From Actinomadura sp. J1-007 (GTDB taxonomy: Bacteria; Actinomycetota; Actinomycetes; Streptosporangiales; Streptosporangiaceae), in the NCBI RefSeq assembly GCF_009793335.1, contig NZ_WING01000002.1, positions 310,001 to 374,000 of the forward strand: a stretch of DNA of 64,000 nt. Direction: 5' to 3'. Position 1 is the first letter of the stretch; each line of letters opens with the position of its first letter. The notes below the pieces were generated by a model, which was not told the DNA's origin, made no database searches, and saw only the letters and a list, made by a program, of their open reading frames with translations. Of this stretch, positions 35,389 through 44,975 are shown one piece after another. Both the position numbers and the translations under genes were made by a program.

Positions 35389-36342
35389 TCAGTCGTCGGT
35401 GAAGTAGGCGTCGGCGGCCGACTCGTCGGACGGGCGGGCCGGTTCGGGGCCGTCGGGCCCGACCCGGATCATCCGCACCACCCGGATCGTCCGGTAGCGG
35501 CGCCCGGCGACGACGAACTCGACCTCGTGGGCCGCGGCCTCGATGCGCCCGGCGGCGGCCGCGTACTCGGCGAGCTCGCCCGGCGTCGGCTCGGGCCGTC
35601 CGGGCAGCGGGAAGCGGGGGAGGATCTCGCGGAAGGTGTAGGCGAGGGCGCGGCGGGCGTCGCCGGGGCCGCTGCCTCCGGTGATCGGGCTCCAGCCGGC
35701 GTCGCGCTCCTCGACCACGGTGTACTCGGGCGGCAGCAGCACCACGCCGGGGTGGTTCTTGACCGCGTCGACGGCCTCGCGCCGTTCGGTCTCGGGGACC
35801 GTTCCGGCGGCGGGGACGAGGCTGAGCAGCTCCAGCCGGAGCGCGGCCTCGGACGGGCCGACCGGCGCGACCGGGTCGATCGGGTAGCCCTTGAGCGGCG
35901 CCTCCTCGGTGTCGGTCGCCCGCGCGGGCTCGGGGCCGTCCGCGCCGAACCGGGTGAACCCGAGCACCCGGACGATGCGGAAGCGCCGCCCGGCCACCGG
36001 CCAGTCGCTCGCCCGGTCGGCCTCGCCCTCGTCCTCCTCGGGGTCGAGCCGCCGCGCCGCCGCGACCAGCTCGCGCGCGTCGGCGGGGCTGGTCTCGGCC
36101 GCCGTCCGCAGGTGGATCGCGAGGTCCACGCGGGCGCCCGCGGGCTCCGCCGCGCCGAGGGACAGGACGCGCCACGCCCCGCCGGCCTGCTCGGCGCAGC
36201 CGAAGTCGGGCGGGCCCGCGCCGACGACCTTGGGGTAGACGCGCATCCGCTCGGCGGCCTCCTGGTCGCGGACCGCCTCGACGGGATCGAGGTCCCTGAC
36301 GACGTTGATCAGGTCGTACCCGGGCATCCCCTCGAAGGCCAT
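35389..36342 (-). CDS. DUF5954 family protein
   Basis: A 317-residue actinomycete protein of unknown function. It starts MAFEGMPGYDLINVVRDLDP and contains two related halves: VAGRRFRIVRVLGFTRFGAD with GPEPARATDTEEAPLKGY, and VAGRRYRTIRVVRMIRVGPD with GPEPARPSDESAADAYF. The internal repeat (residues about 110-150 and 265-310) suggests duplication of one structural unit. No signal or membrane segment. ATG 36342 lies inside the end of the MreB-like gene (34-base overlap), so translation may be coupled. Confidence 0.75.
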   Translation of the reverse strand: MAFEGMPGYDLINVVRDLDPVEAVRDQEAAERMRVYPKVVGAGPPDFGCAEQAGGAWRVLSLGAAEPAGARVDLAIHLRTAAETSPADARELVAAARRLDPEEDEGEADRASDWPVAGRRFRIVRVLGFTRFGADGPEPARATDTEEAPLKGYPIDPVAPVGPSEAALRLELLSLVPAAGTVPETERREAVDAVKNHPGVVLLPPEYTVVEERDAGWSPITGGSGPGDARRALAYTFREILPRFPLPGRPEPTPGELAEYAAAAGRIEAAAHEVEFVVAGRRYRTIRVVRMIRVGPDGPEPARPSDESAADAYFTDD

Positions 36343-37394
36343 GCACCCATCGTGACGCCGTGCCGCTCGCTTCGCAGCGGAAACCGGCCAACGCGCGGGT
36401 AGTCGCCGCGCAGGAACGCGGCGGCCCCGAGCACGGCGGCGTCGGGGGCGTTCTGCCCGGCCTCGGCGCGCAGCCCGGTCTCGGTGCGGATGTAGCGGTC
36501 CAGGCCCGGCAGCCGCGCCGTCCCGCCGGTCAGGGTGAGGCCGGAGTGGAGCAGGTCGCTGGAGATCTCCGGGGAGCAGCGCCCGACGCCGACCCGGACG
36601 GCGTCCACGATGGCGTCCACCGCGCGGGCGATGGCGCGCTGCACCTCCGCGCCGGTCAGCACGACCGGGCGCGGCAGCCCGCTGGCGAGGTCGCGGCCGT
36701 GCACGAGGATGCGCCGGGTCCGCTGCTTGCCCTTGGGCAGCGCGGAGCCGACGGCGAGCTTGGCGGACTCGGCCGCGACCGGCGACAGCGCGACGTCGTG
36801 CTCGCGCCGCACCTGGGCGATGATGGCGCGGTCCAGCGAGGCGCCGCCGACCTTCGCCATGTGCGAGCTGACCAGCCCGCCGAACGCGATGATGCCGATG
36901 TCGGTGACCTCCGCGCCGATGTCGGCGACGATGACGACCTCGCCGTCGGTCACCGAGAGCCCGGCGCCCGCGGCCGCGGCGAGCGGCGTCGGGACGAGGC
37001 TGAGCCGGCGGGCCCCCGCCTGGAAGGCCGCCGCCTGCACGGCGTCGAACTGCACCGGCGTGAGCCCGCTCGGCACGCACACGACCATGCGCGGCTTGGC
37101 GGTGTAGCGGCGCCCGTGGTGGGTGCGCACGAGGTGCCGCAGCAGGTACTCGGTCTCGTCGGCCTCCGCCGGGGCGCCCTGCCGGATCGGGTGGATCAGC
37201 GAGATGTCGGTGCTGCGGCCCGCGAGGGCGCGGGCGGAAGCGCCGAGCGCCAGTATCCTCCCGGTCTGCCGGGAGCGGGCGAGGACGGCGGGCTCGCGGG
37301 CGACCACGCCCCGCCCGTTGAGGTGCATCCGCACGGTGGCGCTGCCCAGGTCGACGGCGGTGTCCCTGCACGAGTACGTCCACATGCTCCGCAT
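36309..37394 (-). CDS. MreB/Hsp70-like actin-fold protein
   Basis: A 361-residue actin-fold ATPase close to rod-shape protein MreB. Phosphate 1 loop DLGSATVRMHLNGRG, phosphate 2 loop VADIGAEVTDIGIIAFGG, adenosine motif LTLTGGTARLPGLDRYI; VCVPSGLTPVQFDAVQAAAF is the typical helix region. No mreC, mreD or pbp gene is adjacent, so it is a stand-alone copy such as those implicated in spore-wall or mycelial envelope work in actinomycetes. ATG 37394 or the second Met at 37385 could start it. The last about 12 residues overlap the next gene and may not be conserved. Confidence 0.8.
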   Translation of the reverse strand: MRSMWTYSCRDTAVDLGSATVRMHLNGRGVVAREPAVLARSRQTGRILALGASARALAGRSTDISLIHPIRQGAPAEADETEYLLRHLVRTHHGRRYTAKPRMVVCVPSGLTPVQFDAVQAAAFQAGARRLSLVPTPLAAAAGAGLSVTDGEVVIVADIGAEVTDIGIIAFGGLVSSHMAKVGGASLDRAIIAQVRREHDVALSPVAAESAKLAVGSALPKGKQRTRRILVHGRDLASGLPRPVVLTGAEVQRAIARAVDAIVDAVRVGVGRCSPEISSDLLHSGLTLTGGTARLPGLDRYIRTETGLRAEAGQNAPDAAVLGAAAFLRGDYPRVGRFPLRSERHGVTMGAWPSRGCPGTT

Positions 37395-37470
37395 CGCCCC
37401 CGTTTCGCAGCCTCCTGTCGGCTTCCTGACCGTTATGGGGTCTGCGTAACACCGCGCGGAGGCAAAGAGA

Positions 37471-39696
37471 TCACCGCCGGCGGGGCGCGCCGCCCGCCCC
37501 CGGGAGCGCGCGGCGCAGGGGCGCGGGGGCCCACCAGTTCGCCTCGCCCGCCAGCCGCATCACCGCCGGGACGAGCAGGCCGCGCACGAGCGTGGCGTCC
37601 AGCACCACGGCGAGCGCGAGCCCGGCCCCGAGCACCTTCAGCAGGGTCAGCCCGGACGCGGCGAACGCGGCGAAGACGATCGCGACGACCGCCGCCGCCG
37701 AGGTGACCGGGCGGCCGGTGTGCCGCAGCCCGGCCGCGACCGCGCGCGCCGTGTCGCCGCTCGCCGCGCGGCACTCGACGATCCGGGCCAGCAGGAAGAT
37801 CTCGTAGTCCATCGACAGGCCGAACGCGACGCAGAACATCAGCACCGGGACCGTCAGGTCGGTCATCCCCGTGACGACGAAGTCGCCGACCAGCCACCGC
37901 AGGCGCCCCTCCTGGAACACGTGCACGACCGCCCCGAACGACGCGCCGAGGCTCAGCAGGCCCACCGCCGGCGCCTTCGCGGCCAGCAGCACGCCGCCGG
38001 TGAGCAGGAACACCAGCGCCGCCGTGGCCGTCCCGATGATCAGCAGCGCCCACGGCAGCCGGTCCGCGACGGCCGCGCGGGTGTCGGCGAGGCGCGCCGC
38101 GGGCCCGCCGACCAGCGCCCCGCCCGGCGCCGGGACGGCGCGCAGGGCGGCCACGAGCCGCGTGCCCGCGTCGGAGTACGGCTCGACCCGGGACCGGACC
38201 GCCGCCCACGCCGTCCGGCCGGGCCCGGTCTCGACGCGGTCCACGCCCTCGACGCGGGACAGCGCCGCCGCGTAGGCGGCCAGCCGGGCGGCGTCGCGGC
38301 GCGGGTCCAGGCCCGGCAGGACGGCCGAGGCGACGGGCTCACGGGTGTCGAAGCCCCGGCGCAGCTCCTGCGACGCCTGGTGGACGGGCGAGGAGGGCGG
38401 CAGCACACGGTCGTCGATGAGCCCGAAGCTGACGCCCGCGAACGGCAGCGCCAGCGCGGCCAGCAGCGCGCCGACGCCGAGCGCGACCGGCCACGGGCGG
38501 CGCATCACCGCCGTCGCGAGCCGTTCCCAGAACGCGCCGGGCCCGCGCGGGCGGCGGTCTCCGATCGGCGCGAACGCGTCCACGCGCGGGCGGCGGGTGC
38601 GGCGCAGCGCGAACGCGTCCACGCGCGGCCCGAGCACGGCGAGCAGCGCGGGCAGGACGGTGAGCGCGGCGATCCCGGCGAGCGCGACCACGGCGATCCC
38701 CGCGTACGCGAACGACCGCAGGAAGTACAGCGGGAACACCAGCATCGCCGACAGCGACAGCGCCACCGTCACGGCCGAGAACGCGATCGTGCGCCCGGCG
38801 GCCAGCGTCGCCGCGACGACCGCCGCGTCCCGGCCCCGGCCGCCGTCCACCTCCTCGCGGTACCGGGTGAGCAGGATCAGCCCGTAGTCGATCGCGAGGC
38901 CGAGGCCGAGGGCGGTCGTCAGGTTCACCGCGTACAGCGACACCGGCGTGAGCTCGGCGAGCGGGCGCAGCAGCGCGAGCGTCCCGGTCACGGCGGCGGC
39001 GCCGACCACGGCGGGCAGCGCGCCCGCGACCAGCCCGCCGAACACGAGCGCGAGGAGCGCGAACGTGGGGGCGAGCGACATCAGCTCCGAACGGCGCAGG
39101 TCCCGCTCGCTGAGGTCCTGCGCGGCGAGCCCGGCCGCCTCCGCCCCGGCGGCCGAGACGCGCAGCGCGCCGTGCCGTCCGGTCACGCGCGGCACGAGCT
39201 TCCTGGCCGCCCGCCGCCGTTCGTCCTCGCCGCCGCGCAGCCGCAGCGCGACCAGGGCCGTGCGGCCGTCGCGCGAACGCAGCGCGGGCCCGCCGCCGTC
39301 CCAGTACGAGGTGACCGGCGTCCCGGCGCCCGCCAGCGCGGCGACGCGGCGCGTGAACGCGGCGCCGTCGCGGCGCACGCCCGGATCGTCCACCGGGCGG
39401 GGCGCGGCGGCCACGAGCACGAGGTTCGGCACGCCGGGCCCCGCGCCGCGGGCGAGCGCGGCGTCCGCGCGGCTCGACTCGGCGCCCGCGTCGGCGAAGC
39501 CGCCGCTGGACATGTGCGAGGCGACGTTCCAGGCGAACGGCGCGGCGGCGGCGACCGCGAGCGCCGCGAGGACGAGCACGAGCCGGGCCCGCCGCACCAG
39601 CGCGAGGGCGAGCCGTTCGGACCGGGACGGCCGCCCCGCGAACGGGGCGGCCGGCGGGAGAGCGCGAGCGGTGCGGGCGGCCGGGGCGACGGGCAA
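37471..39696 (-). CDS. MMPL/RND family transporter
   Basis: A 741-residue transporter with two repeats of one extracytoplasmic domain plus a six-helix bundle. First bundle: LGLGLAIDYGLILLTRYREE holds the GxxxDY-type proton-relay Asp-Tyr; second bundle: FCVAFGLSMDYEIFLLARIV holds the equivalent. Signal-anchor ALALVRRARLVLVLAALAVA is at the start. Family members export lipids, siderophores or lipophilic drugs. ATG 39696 lies 4 bases after the stop of the SDR gene, so the two form an operon; the SDR could modify the exported compound. No lipid synthase genes are adjacent. Confidence 0.87.
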   Translation of the reverse strand: MPVAPAARTARALPPAAPFAGRPSRSERLALALVRRARLVLVLAALAVAAAAPFAWNVASHMSSGGFADAGAESSRADAALARGAGPGVPNLVLVAAAPRPVDDPGVRRDGAAFTRRVAALAGAGTPVTSYWDGGGPALRSRDGRTALVALRLRGGEDERRRAARKLVPRVTGRHGALRVSAAGAEAAGLAAQDLSERDLRRSELMSLAPTFALLALVFGGLVAGALPAVVGAAAVTGTLALLRPLAELTPVSLYAVNLTTALGLGLAIDYGLILLTRYREEVDGGRGRDAAVVAATLAAGRTIAFSAVTVALSLSAMLVFPLYFLRSFAYAGIAVVALAGIAALTVLPALLAVLGPRVDAFALRRTRRPRVDAFAPIGDRRPRGPGAFWERLATAVMRRPWPVALGVGALLAALALPFAGVSFGLIDDRVLPPSSPVHQASQELRRGFDTREPVASAVLPGLDPRRDAARLAAYAAALSRVEGVDRVETGPGRTAWAAVRSRVEPYSDAGTRLVAALRAVPAPGGALVGGPAARLADTRAAVADRLPWALLIIGTATAALVFLLTGGVLLAAKAPAVGLLSLGASFGAVVHVFQEGRLRWLVGDFVVTGMTDLTVPVLMFCVAFGLSMDYEIFLLARIVECRAASGDTARAVAAGLRHTGRPVTSAAAVVAIVFAAFAASGLTLLKVLGAGLALAVVLDATLVRGLLVPAVMRLAGEANWWAPAPLRRALPGAGGAPRRR

Positions 39697-39700
39697 GCCG

Positions 39701-40717
39701 TCACTCCCGCCGCGTCGCGAGCGGCCGGGCGGGGCCGACGGGCGGCACGTGCTCCCGGTACAGGTAGCCGATGACGGCGCCGAACCAGCCGTCCACGGTC
39801 TCGGCGGTCGGCGCGGGCGGGCCGCCCGGGATCGCCCCGAGCGAGCTCGGGAACGGCTCGGCCCCGTCGAACATCACCGCGAGCGCCAGCAGGTCGGAGA
39901 ACTGGGCCTGCGGCGCGTGGTGGACCGGGTCCATCCGCGCGAGCCTGCGGGAGGCGCGGGCCGACACCATCCGCACCGGTTCCAGCCGCCGCCCGTACCG
40001 GGCCGCGGCCCGCTCGGCGAGCTCGAACAGCCGCCGCGTGCTCGGCGCCCGGTCGCCGCTGGTCAGCCAGTACTCCCCGGTCGCGCCCCGGTCCACCAGC
40101 GCGGCGATGCAGTCCGCGACGACGTCGCGTGGGACGAAGTCGACCAGGTCGTCCGCCCCGCACGGCACCACGCCGCCGAGCCGGTTGCGGAGCATGGTGC
40201 GCAGGAACGCGTAGAAGCCCTGGACCGGGGCCAGCTCGCCGGTGGCCGAGTCGCCGACCACCACCGACGGGCGGACGATCGCGGCGGGCAGGCCGCACTC
40301 CCGCACCCGGTCCTCGGCGGCGATCTTCGAGCTGATGTAGCCGAGCGGCGCGCCCGCGTCCACGGCCTCCTTCTCGCGCGTCACGAAGGCCGTGGACAGG
40401 TACAGGACCCCGGCCCCGGCGTCGCGGGCGAACGCGAGGACGTGCTCGGTGCCGCGCACGTTCACCTCGGCGGTGCGCTCGTCGGAGGCGCCGAAGTCGG
40501 TGACCGCCGCGCAGTGCACGACGGTGCCGACCGTCCCGGCGAGCCGCCGGTAGGCGGCGGCGCCGAGGCCGAGGCCGGGCGCCGCGACGTCGCCGCGGAC
40601 GGTCGCCCCGGGTACGGCCCTATTTCGGGTGAGGGAAATGACCTGGTGATGGCGGAGCCTGGGCAGCAGAGAAGTGCCCACCACTCCCGATGCGCCGGTG
40701 AGAAGAATGGTTCTCAT
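39701..40717 (-). CDS. NAD(P)-dependent SDR, thioester-reductase/epimerase type
   Basis: About 338 residues from ATG 40717 (MRTILLTGASGVVGTSLLPR); a slightly longer start at 40729 is possible. Rossmann motif TGASGVVG, then VHCAAVTDFGASDERTAEVN typical of extended SDRs of the NAD_binding_4 kind, and the catalytic pair in LGYISSKIAAEDRVRE (Y-x3-K). C-terminal part PTAETVDGWFGAVIGYLYRE. Likely oxidises or reduces an acyl or sugar-type substrate. Operon with the MMPL transporter downstream; an 8-bp inverted repeat spans its start codon. Confidence 0.8.
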   Translation of the reverse strand: MRTILLTGASGVVGTSLLPRLRHHQVISLTRNRAVPGATVRGDVAAPGLGLGAAAYRRLAGTVGTVVHCAAVTDFGASDERTAEVNVRGTEHVLAFARDAGAGVLYLSTAFVTREKEAVDAGAPLGYISSKIAAEDRVRECGLPAAIVRPSVVVGDSATGELAPVQGFYAFLRTMLRNRLGGVVPCGADDLVDFVPRDVVADCIAALVDRGATGEYWLTSGDRAPSTRRLFELAERAAARYGRRLEPVRMVSARASRRLARMDPVHHAPQAQFSDLLALAVMFDGAEPFPSSLGAIPGGPPAPTAETVDGWFGAVIGYLYREHVPPVGPARPLATRRE

Positions 40718-40748
40718 AAGTGTGATCATGATATCGGTCCCACTTATG
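40715..40748. promoter_or_regulatory. 8-bp inverted repeat over the SDR start
   Basis: CATAAGTG (40715-40722) and CACTTATG (40741-40748) are perfect complements 18 bases apart, with a GATCATGATATC word between them. It covers the 5' end of the SDR/MMPL operon in a GC-rich background, so an operator for an unlinked regulator is likely. Confidence 0.5.
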
Positions 40749-40807
40749 GACATCCGTAATACCGACACGCCAAAGATCTTTGACCGCGGGCACGCCCGCG
40801 GGCGGCG

Positions 40808-43800
40808 CTACCGCTCGGGGCCGTCCGGGAGCAGGTCGGCGAGCAGCTCGGCCAGATGGCGCGGGCGCGCGGACGTCCCCGCCTCGATCTGCGTACGGCA
40901 CGAGAAGCCGTCCGCGAGCACGGCCGTGCCCGGCTCCGCGCCGCGCACGGCGGGCCAGACGCCCTGCTCCGCGACGGCCGTCGACACCTCGTAGTGCCCG
41001 GCCTCGAAGCCGAAGTTGCCCGCGAGCCCGCAGCAGCCGACGTCGAGCACCTCGACGTCCACGCCCGCGCGCCGCAGCACCCGCTCGTCCGTCCCGAACC
41101 CCGTGACCGCGTGCTGGTGGCAGTGCGGCTGGGCGATCGCGCGGACCGGCTCGCGGTCGAGGCCCGCGACCACGTCGCGGGAGCCGAGCGGGGACGTCCC
41201 GCCGAGCTCGTCCTGGTGCTCGTCGAGCAGCTCGGCGAGGGTGCGGGTCTGGTCGCGCAGCCGCGCGACGTCGTCCGCGAGCGGGTCGTCGCGCAGCAGC
41301 TCGGGCGCGTCCGCGCGGAACACGGCCGTGCAGCTCGGCTCCAGCCCGACGACCGGCACGCCCTCGCGGAGCCTCGGCGCGAGGGCGCGCACCGTCCGGC
41401 GCAGCTCCCGCGCCGCCGTGTCGAGCTGCCCCGTCGAGATCCACGTGAGGCCGCAGCACAGCGCGGCGGGCGGCACCTCGACGCGGTAGCCCGCCGCCTC
41501 CAGCACCCGCACCGCGTCCTCGGCGATGCGCGGGTGGAAATTGTTGGTGAACGTGTCGGGCCACAGCACCACCCGCCGCCCGCTCCCGGACTCGCCGTCA
41601 TTCCGTCCGTGCCGATTGTTTTGCCTGCTTTGTCCGTTCGGTCCTTTCTTCTCGCGCTCCTTGAACGCGTCGGTGAAGCGCCGCGCCGCGAAGCGCGGCA
41701 GGTCGCGGCGCGGGTCGATGCCCGCCGCCCGCTTGACCGCGCGGTCCGCGAGCGGCACCCGCAGCGCCGCGTTCGCCGCGCGCGGGGCGTACGCGGCGAG
41801 CCGGGCCCAGAACGGCAGCCGGCCCATCGTGTAGTGCGCCATCGGCCGCAGCCGCCGCTCGTAGTGGTGCGCCAGGAACTCGGCCTTGTAGGTGGCCATG
41901 TCCACGTTGACCGGGCAGTCGCTCCGGCAGCCCTTGCAGGCCAGGCAGAGGTCCAGCGCGTCCAGCACCTCAGTGGAGCGCCACCCGTCCGTGATGATCG
42001 CCGCGCCGCCCGGCCCCGGCTCGGACGGGTCGGGCAGCGCCGCCCCGCTCCCCCCGCCGGTCGGGGCGGCCGGACGGCCGCCGTCCTGCATGCCGCGCAT
42101 CATCTCCATGAGGATCCGGGCCCGGCCGCGCGTGGAGTGCTCCTCCTCGGCCGTCACCCGGTAGCTCGGGCACATCACGCCGCCCGACGACGCGCGGCAC
42201 TTGCCGATCCCGACGCAGCGCGCCGCCGCGTGCGCGAACCGCCCGCCGTCCTCCGGGTAGGTGAAGTGCGTGTCCGGCTCCGGCGGGTGGTAGCCGAGGC
42301 GGTCGACGTTCTCGTCCAGCCGGTACGGGTCCACCACCTTGCCGGGGTTCATCATCCCGTCCGGATCGAAGATCGACTTGGTCCGGCGGAACAGCTCGAC
42401 CACCTCCGGGCCGAACATGATCGGCAGCAGTTCCCCGCGCGACTGGCCGTCCCCGTGCTCGCCCGACAGCGAGCCGCCGTGGTCGGCGACCAGCCGCGCC
42501 GCCCGCTCGGCGAACTCGCGGTAGCGCTCCACGCCGCCCTCGTCCTCCAGGTCGAACGGGATCCGGGTGTGCACGCAGCCCTGGCCGAAGTGCCCGTACA
42601 GCGAGACGGGGCCGTACCCGAACGCGTCGATCAGCTCCTGGAACCCGCGCAGGTACGAGCCGAGCACGCCGGGCGGGACGGCGGCGTCCTCCCAGCCCTC
42701 GTGGGTGTCGGGTCCCCCCGGCGGGTACGCGGTCGCGCCGAGCCCCGCCTCCCGGACCCGCCACAGCTTCTGCTCCTTGGCCGGGTCGTCCACGAACGCG
42801 CAGCGCGGCGACCGCTCGGAGGTGTTGAGCGCGTCGATGAGCGCGCGGGCCTTCCCGTCGGCCTCCTCCGCGGTGTCGCCGCCGAACCGCACCATCAGCC
42901 AGCCCGCGCCGTCCGGCAGGTCGCGCACCACGTCCTCGCTCGCGAGGTGGTGCTCCTTGGCGAGGTCGAGCAGCGTGGCGTCCATCCCTTCGAGCGCGAG
43001 CGGCTCGTGCTCCGCGACGTCGGGGACGGCGTCCGCCGCCGCCACGATGCCGTCGTAGCCGAGCACGACCAGCGACTGCCTGCGCGGGACCGGCACCAGC
43101 TCGATCTCCGCGCGCAGAACGGTGACCAGCGTGGACTCCGACCCGACGAGGGCCCGCGCGACGTCGAAGCCGCGCTCGGGCAGCAGCGCGTCGAGGTTGT
43201 AGCCGGACACCCGGCGCGGGATGTCGGGGTAGCGGGTGCGGATCAGCGCCATCGACCCGTCCACCAGGTCCCGCAGGGCGCGGTAGATCTCGGCGCGCCG
43301 CCCGCCCTCGGCGACGATCTGGTCGAACGCCTCGCCGGACGTCGGCCCGACCCACATCCGGGTCCCGTCGTAGGTGAGCACCTCCAGGCGCGCCACCGAG
43401 TCGGCCATCTTCCCGTACGCCTGGGCGGACGCCCCGCACGAGTTGTTGCCGATCATCCCGCCGATCGTGCAGGTGTCGTGGGTGGAGGGCCGCGGGCCCA
43501 CCATCAGCCGGTGCCCGGACAGCTCCCGGTTGAGGTCGTCCAGGCAGGCGCCCGGCTCGACCACGGCGCGGCGCGCGTCCGGATCCAGCGAGACCAGCCG
43601 GTGGCAGTACTTCGACCAGTCGATCACGACGGCCTCGTTGCAGCACTGCCCGGCCAGGCTCGTCCCGCCGCCGCGTGACAGGACCGGCACCCGGTGCGCG
43701 TGGCAGGCCGCCACGGCCTCGATTCCGGCCTCGATCGTGCGCGGCACGACCACGCCGATCGGCGGCTGTCTGTAGTTGGACGAGTCGTGCGCGTACGCGG

Positions 43801-43885
43801 CCAGCGACCCCGCGTCGAAGCGGACCTCCCCGTCCACGTGCGTCCTCAGGTCCTCGTGCAGCTCATTCCGGGTGCCAACGGCCAT
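40808..43885 (-). CDS. FAD-linked oxidase fused to Fe-S and CCG domains (D-lactate/D-2-hydroxyacid dehydrogenase type)
   Basis: A 1,025-residue three-part enzyme. Residues 1-510: vanillyl-alcohol-oxidase-type FAD domain (VPVLSRGGGTSLAGQ, MIGNNSCGASAQAYGKM) and FAD-oxidase C-terminal domain ending FDPDGMMNPGKVVDP. Next, two ferredoxin-type clusters: CVGIGKCR with GVMCPSYR, and CLACKGCRSDCPVN. Last, two CCG domains (CCGLTWISTG; CCGLAGNFGFE) as in GlpC/LutA-type heterodisulfide-reductase folds. This architecture oxidises D-lactate, glycolate or D-2-hydroxyglutarate and passes electrons to the quinone pool. The ATG 43885 start gives a normal N-terminus; the frame is open much further but that part is shadow. 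Divergent from the F420 oxidoreductase gene. Confidence 0.88.
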   Translation of the reverse strand: MAVGTRNELHEDLRTHVDGEVRFDAGSLAAYAHDSSNYRQPPIGVVVPRTIEAGIEAVAACHAHRVPVLSRGGGTSLAGQCCNEAVVIDWSKYCHRLVSLDPDARRAVVEPGACLDDLNRELSGHRLMVGPRPSTHDTCTIGGMIGNNSCGASAQAYGKMADSVARLEVLTYDGTRMWVGPTSGEAFDQIVAEGGRRAEIYRALRDLVDGSMALIRTRYPDIPRRVSGYNLDALLPERGFDVARALVGSESTLVTVLRAEIELVPVPRRQSLVVLGYDGIVAAADAVPDVAEHEPLALEGMDATLLDLAKEHHLASEDVVRDLPDGAGWLMVRFGGDTAEEADGKARALIDALNTSERSPRCAFVDDPAKEQKLWRVREAGLGATAYPPGGPDTHEGWEDAAVPPGVLGSYLRGFQELIDAFGYGPVSLYGHFGQGCVHTRIPFDLEDEGGVERYREFAERAARLVADHGGSLSGEHGDGQSRGELLPIMFGPEVVELFRRTKSIFDPDGMMNPGKVVDPYRLDENVDRLGYHPPEPDTHFTYPEDGGRFAHAAARCVGIGKCRASSGGVMCPSYRVTAEEEHSTRGRARILMEMMRGMQDGGRPAAPTGGGSGAALPDPSEPGPGGAAIITDGWRSTEVLDALDLCLACKGCRSDCPVNVDMATYKAEFLAHHYERRLRPMAHYTMGRLPFWARLAAYAPRAANAALRVPLADRAVKRAAGIDPRRDLPRFAARRFTDAFKEREKKGPNGQSRQNNRHGRNDGESGSGRRVVLWPDTFTNNFHPRIAEDAVRVLEAAGYRVEVPPAALCCGLTWISTGQLDTAARELRRTVRALAPRLREGVPVVGLEPSCTAVFRADAPELLRDDPLADDVARLRDQTRTLAELLDEHQDELGGTSPLGSRDVVAGLDREPVRAIAQPHCHQHAVTGFGTDERVLRRAGVDVEVLDVGCCGLAGNFGFEAGHYEVSTAVAEQGVWPAVRGAEPGTAVLADGFSCRTQIEAGTSARPRHLAELLADLLPDGPER

Positions 43886-43990
43886 GTTGCGTCGGTTACC
43901 CGCGGGGCACGTTTCAACCATGTCCCGGGGGAAGCGTCCCCAGGACGGGGGGATCGAGGCGGAACGCCGAGAACGAGCGGAGGGGGCCGC

Positions 43991-44938
43991 ATGACGACAT
44001 TCGGCTATTTCCTGGGGTCGGAGGAGCACTCCCCGCGGGAGCTGATCAGGCAGGCCAAGCTCGCCGAGCGGGCCGGGTTCGAGGCGCTCTGGATCTCCGA
44101 CCACTACCACCCGTGGACGGAGGCGCAGGGCCAGTCGTCGTTCGTCTGGTCGGTCATCGGGGCCCTGTCGGAGGTCACCTCGCTGCCGATCACGACGGCC
44201 GTCACCTGCCCGACCCAGCGGATGCACCCGGCGGTCGTCGCGCAGGCCGCCGCGACCAGCGCGGTGCTGACCGGCGGGCGGTTCCGGCTCGGCGTCGGCA
44301 CCGGCGAGGCGCTGAACGAGCACGTCACCGACTCGTCCTGGCCTCCGGCGGCCGACCGGCTCGCCATGCTGGAGGAGGCCGTCGAGGTGATGCGGCGGCT
44401 GTTCACGGGCAAGCTCGTCACCCACCACGGCGAGTTCTTCGACGTCAACACCGCGCGGCTCTACACGCTGCCCGAGGAGCCGCCGCCCGTCTACGTCTCC
44501 GGGCTCGGGAAGCGCACCACCCGGGCCGCGGGGCGGATCGCCGACGGGTTCATCTGCGTCCAGCCCGACGCCGAGCTGCGCAAGCTCTTCGCCGCGGAGG
44601 GCGGCGGGGGCAAGCCCGCGGCGGGCGGCCTGAAGGTGTGCTGGGCGCCGGACGAGGCGCAGGCCCGCGCCACCGTGCGGCGGATCTGGCCGACCGAGCA
44701 GCTCAGCGGCGAGGCCATGCAGATCCTGACGCTGCCGAGGCATTTCGAGCAGCTCGCGAGCGTCGTCACCGACGACATGGTCGAGCTGGCGTGCGGGCCC
44801 GATCCCGAGGTGCACGCCGCGGCGCTCCGCGCGTACGTGGACGCCGGCTACGACGAGGTCTACGTCAACCAGATCGGGCCCGACCAGGACGAGTTCTTCG
44901 ACTTCTACGCCGGGCAGGTCCTGCCGCGCCTGCGGTGA
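43991..44938 (+). CDS. F420-dependent LLM-class oxidoreductase (TIGR03557 type)
   Basis: A 315-residue bacterial-luciferase-like TIM-barrel enzyme. MTTFGYFLGSEEHSPRELI at the start, ALWISDHYHPWTEAQGQS (F420-contact region) and RFRLGVGTGEALNEHVT place it in the subgroup of F420-dependent glucose-6-phosphate-dehydrogenase-like proteins of unknown substrate. ATG 43991 follows GGAGGGGGCCGC. It is the first gene of a long same-direction run: the TPP enzyme starts 37 bases after its stop, followed by the antiporter and formate dehydrogenase genes. F420H2 made here could be one of the electron carriers of the island. Confidence 0.87.
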   Translation: MTTFGYFLGSEEHSPRELIRQAKLAERAGFEALWISDHYHPWTEAQGQSSFVWSVIGALSEVTSLPITTAVTCPTQRMHPAVVAQAAATSAVLTGGRFRLGVGTGEALNEHVTDSSWPPAADRLAMLEEAVEVMRRLFTGKLVTHHGEFFDVNTARLYTLPEEPPPVYVSGLGKRTTRAAGRIADGFICVQPDAELRKLFAAEGGGGKPAAGGLKVCWAPDEAQARATVRRIWPTEQLSGEAMQILTLPRHFEQLASVVTDDMVELACGPDPEVHAAALRAYVDAGYDEVYVNQIGPDQDEFFDFYAGQVLPRLR

Positions 44939-44975
44939 ACGCGACCACCGGCCCGCACCACGAGGGAGCACCGCA

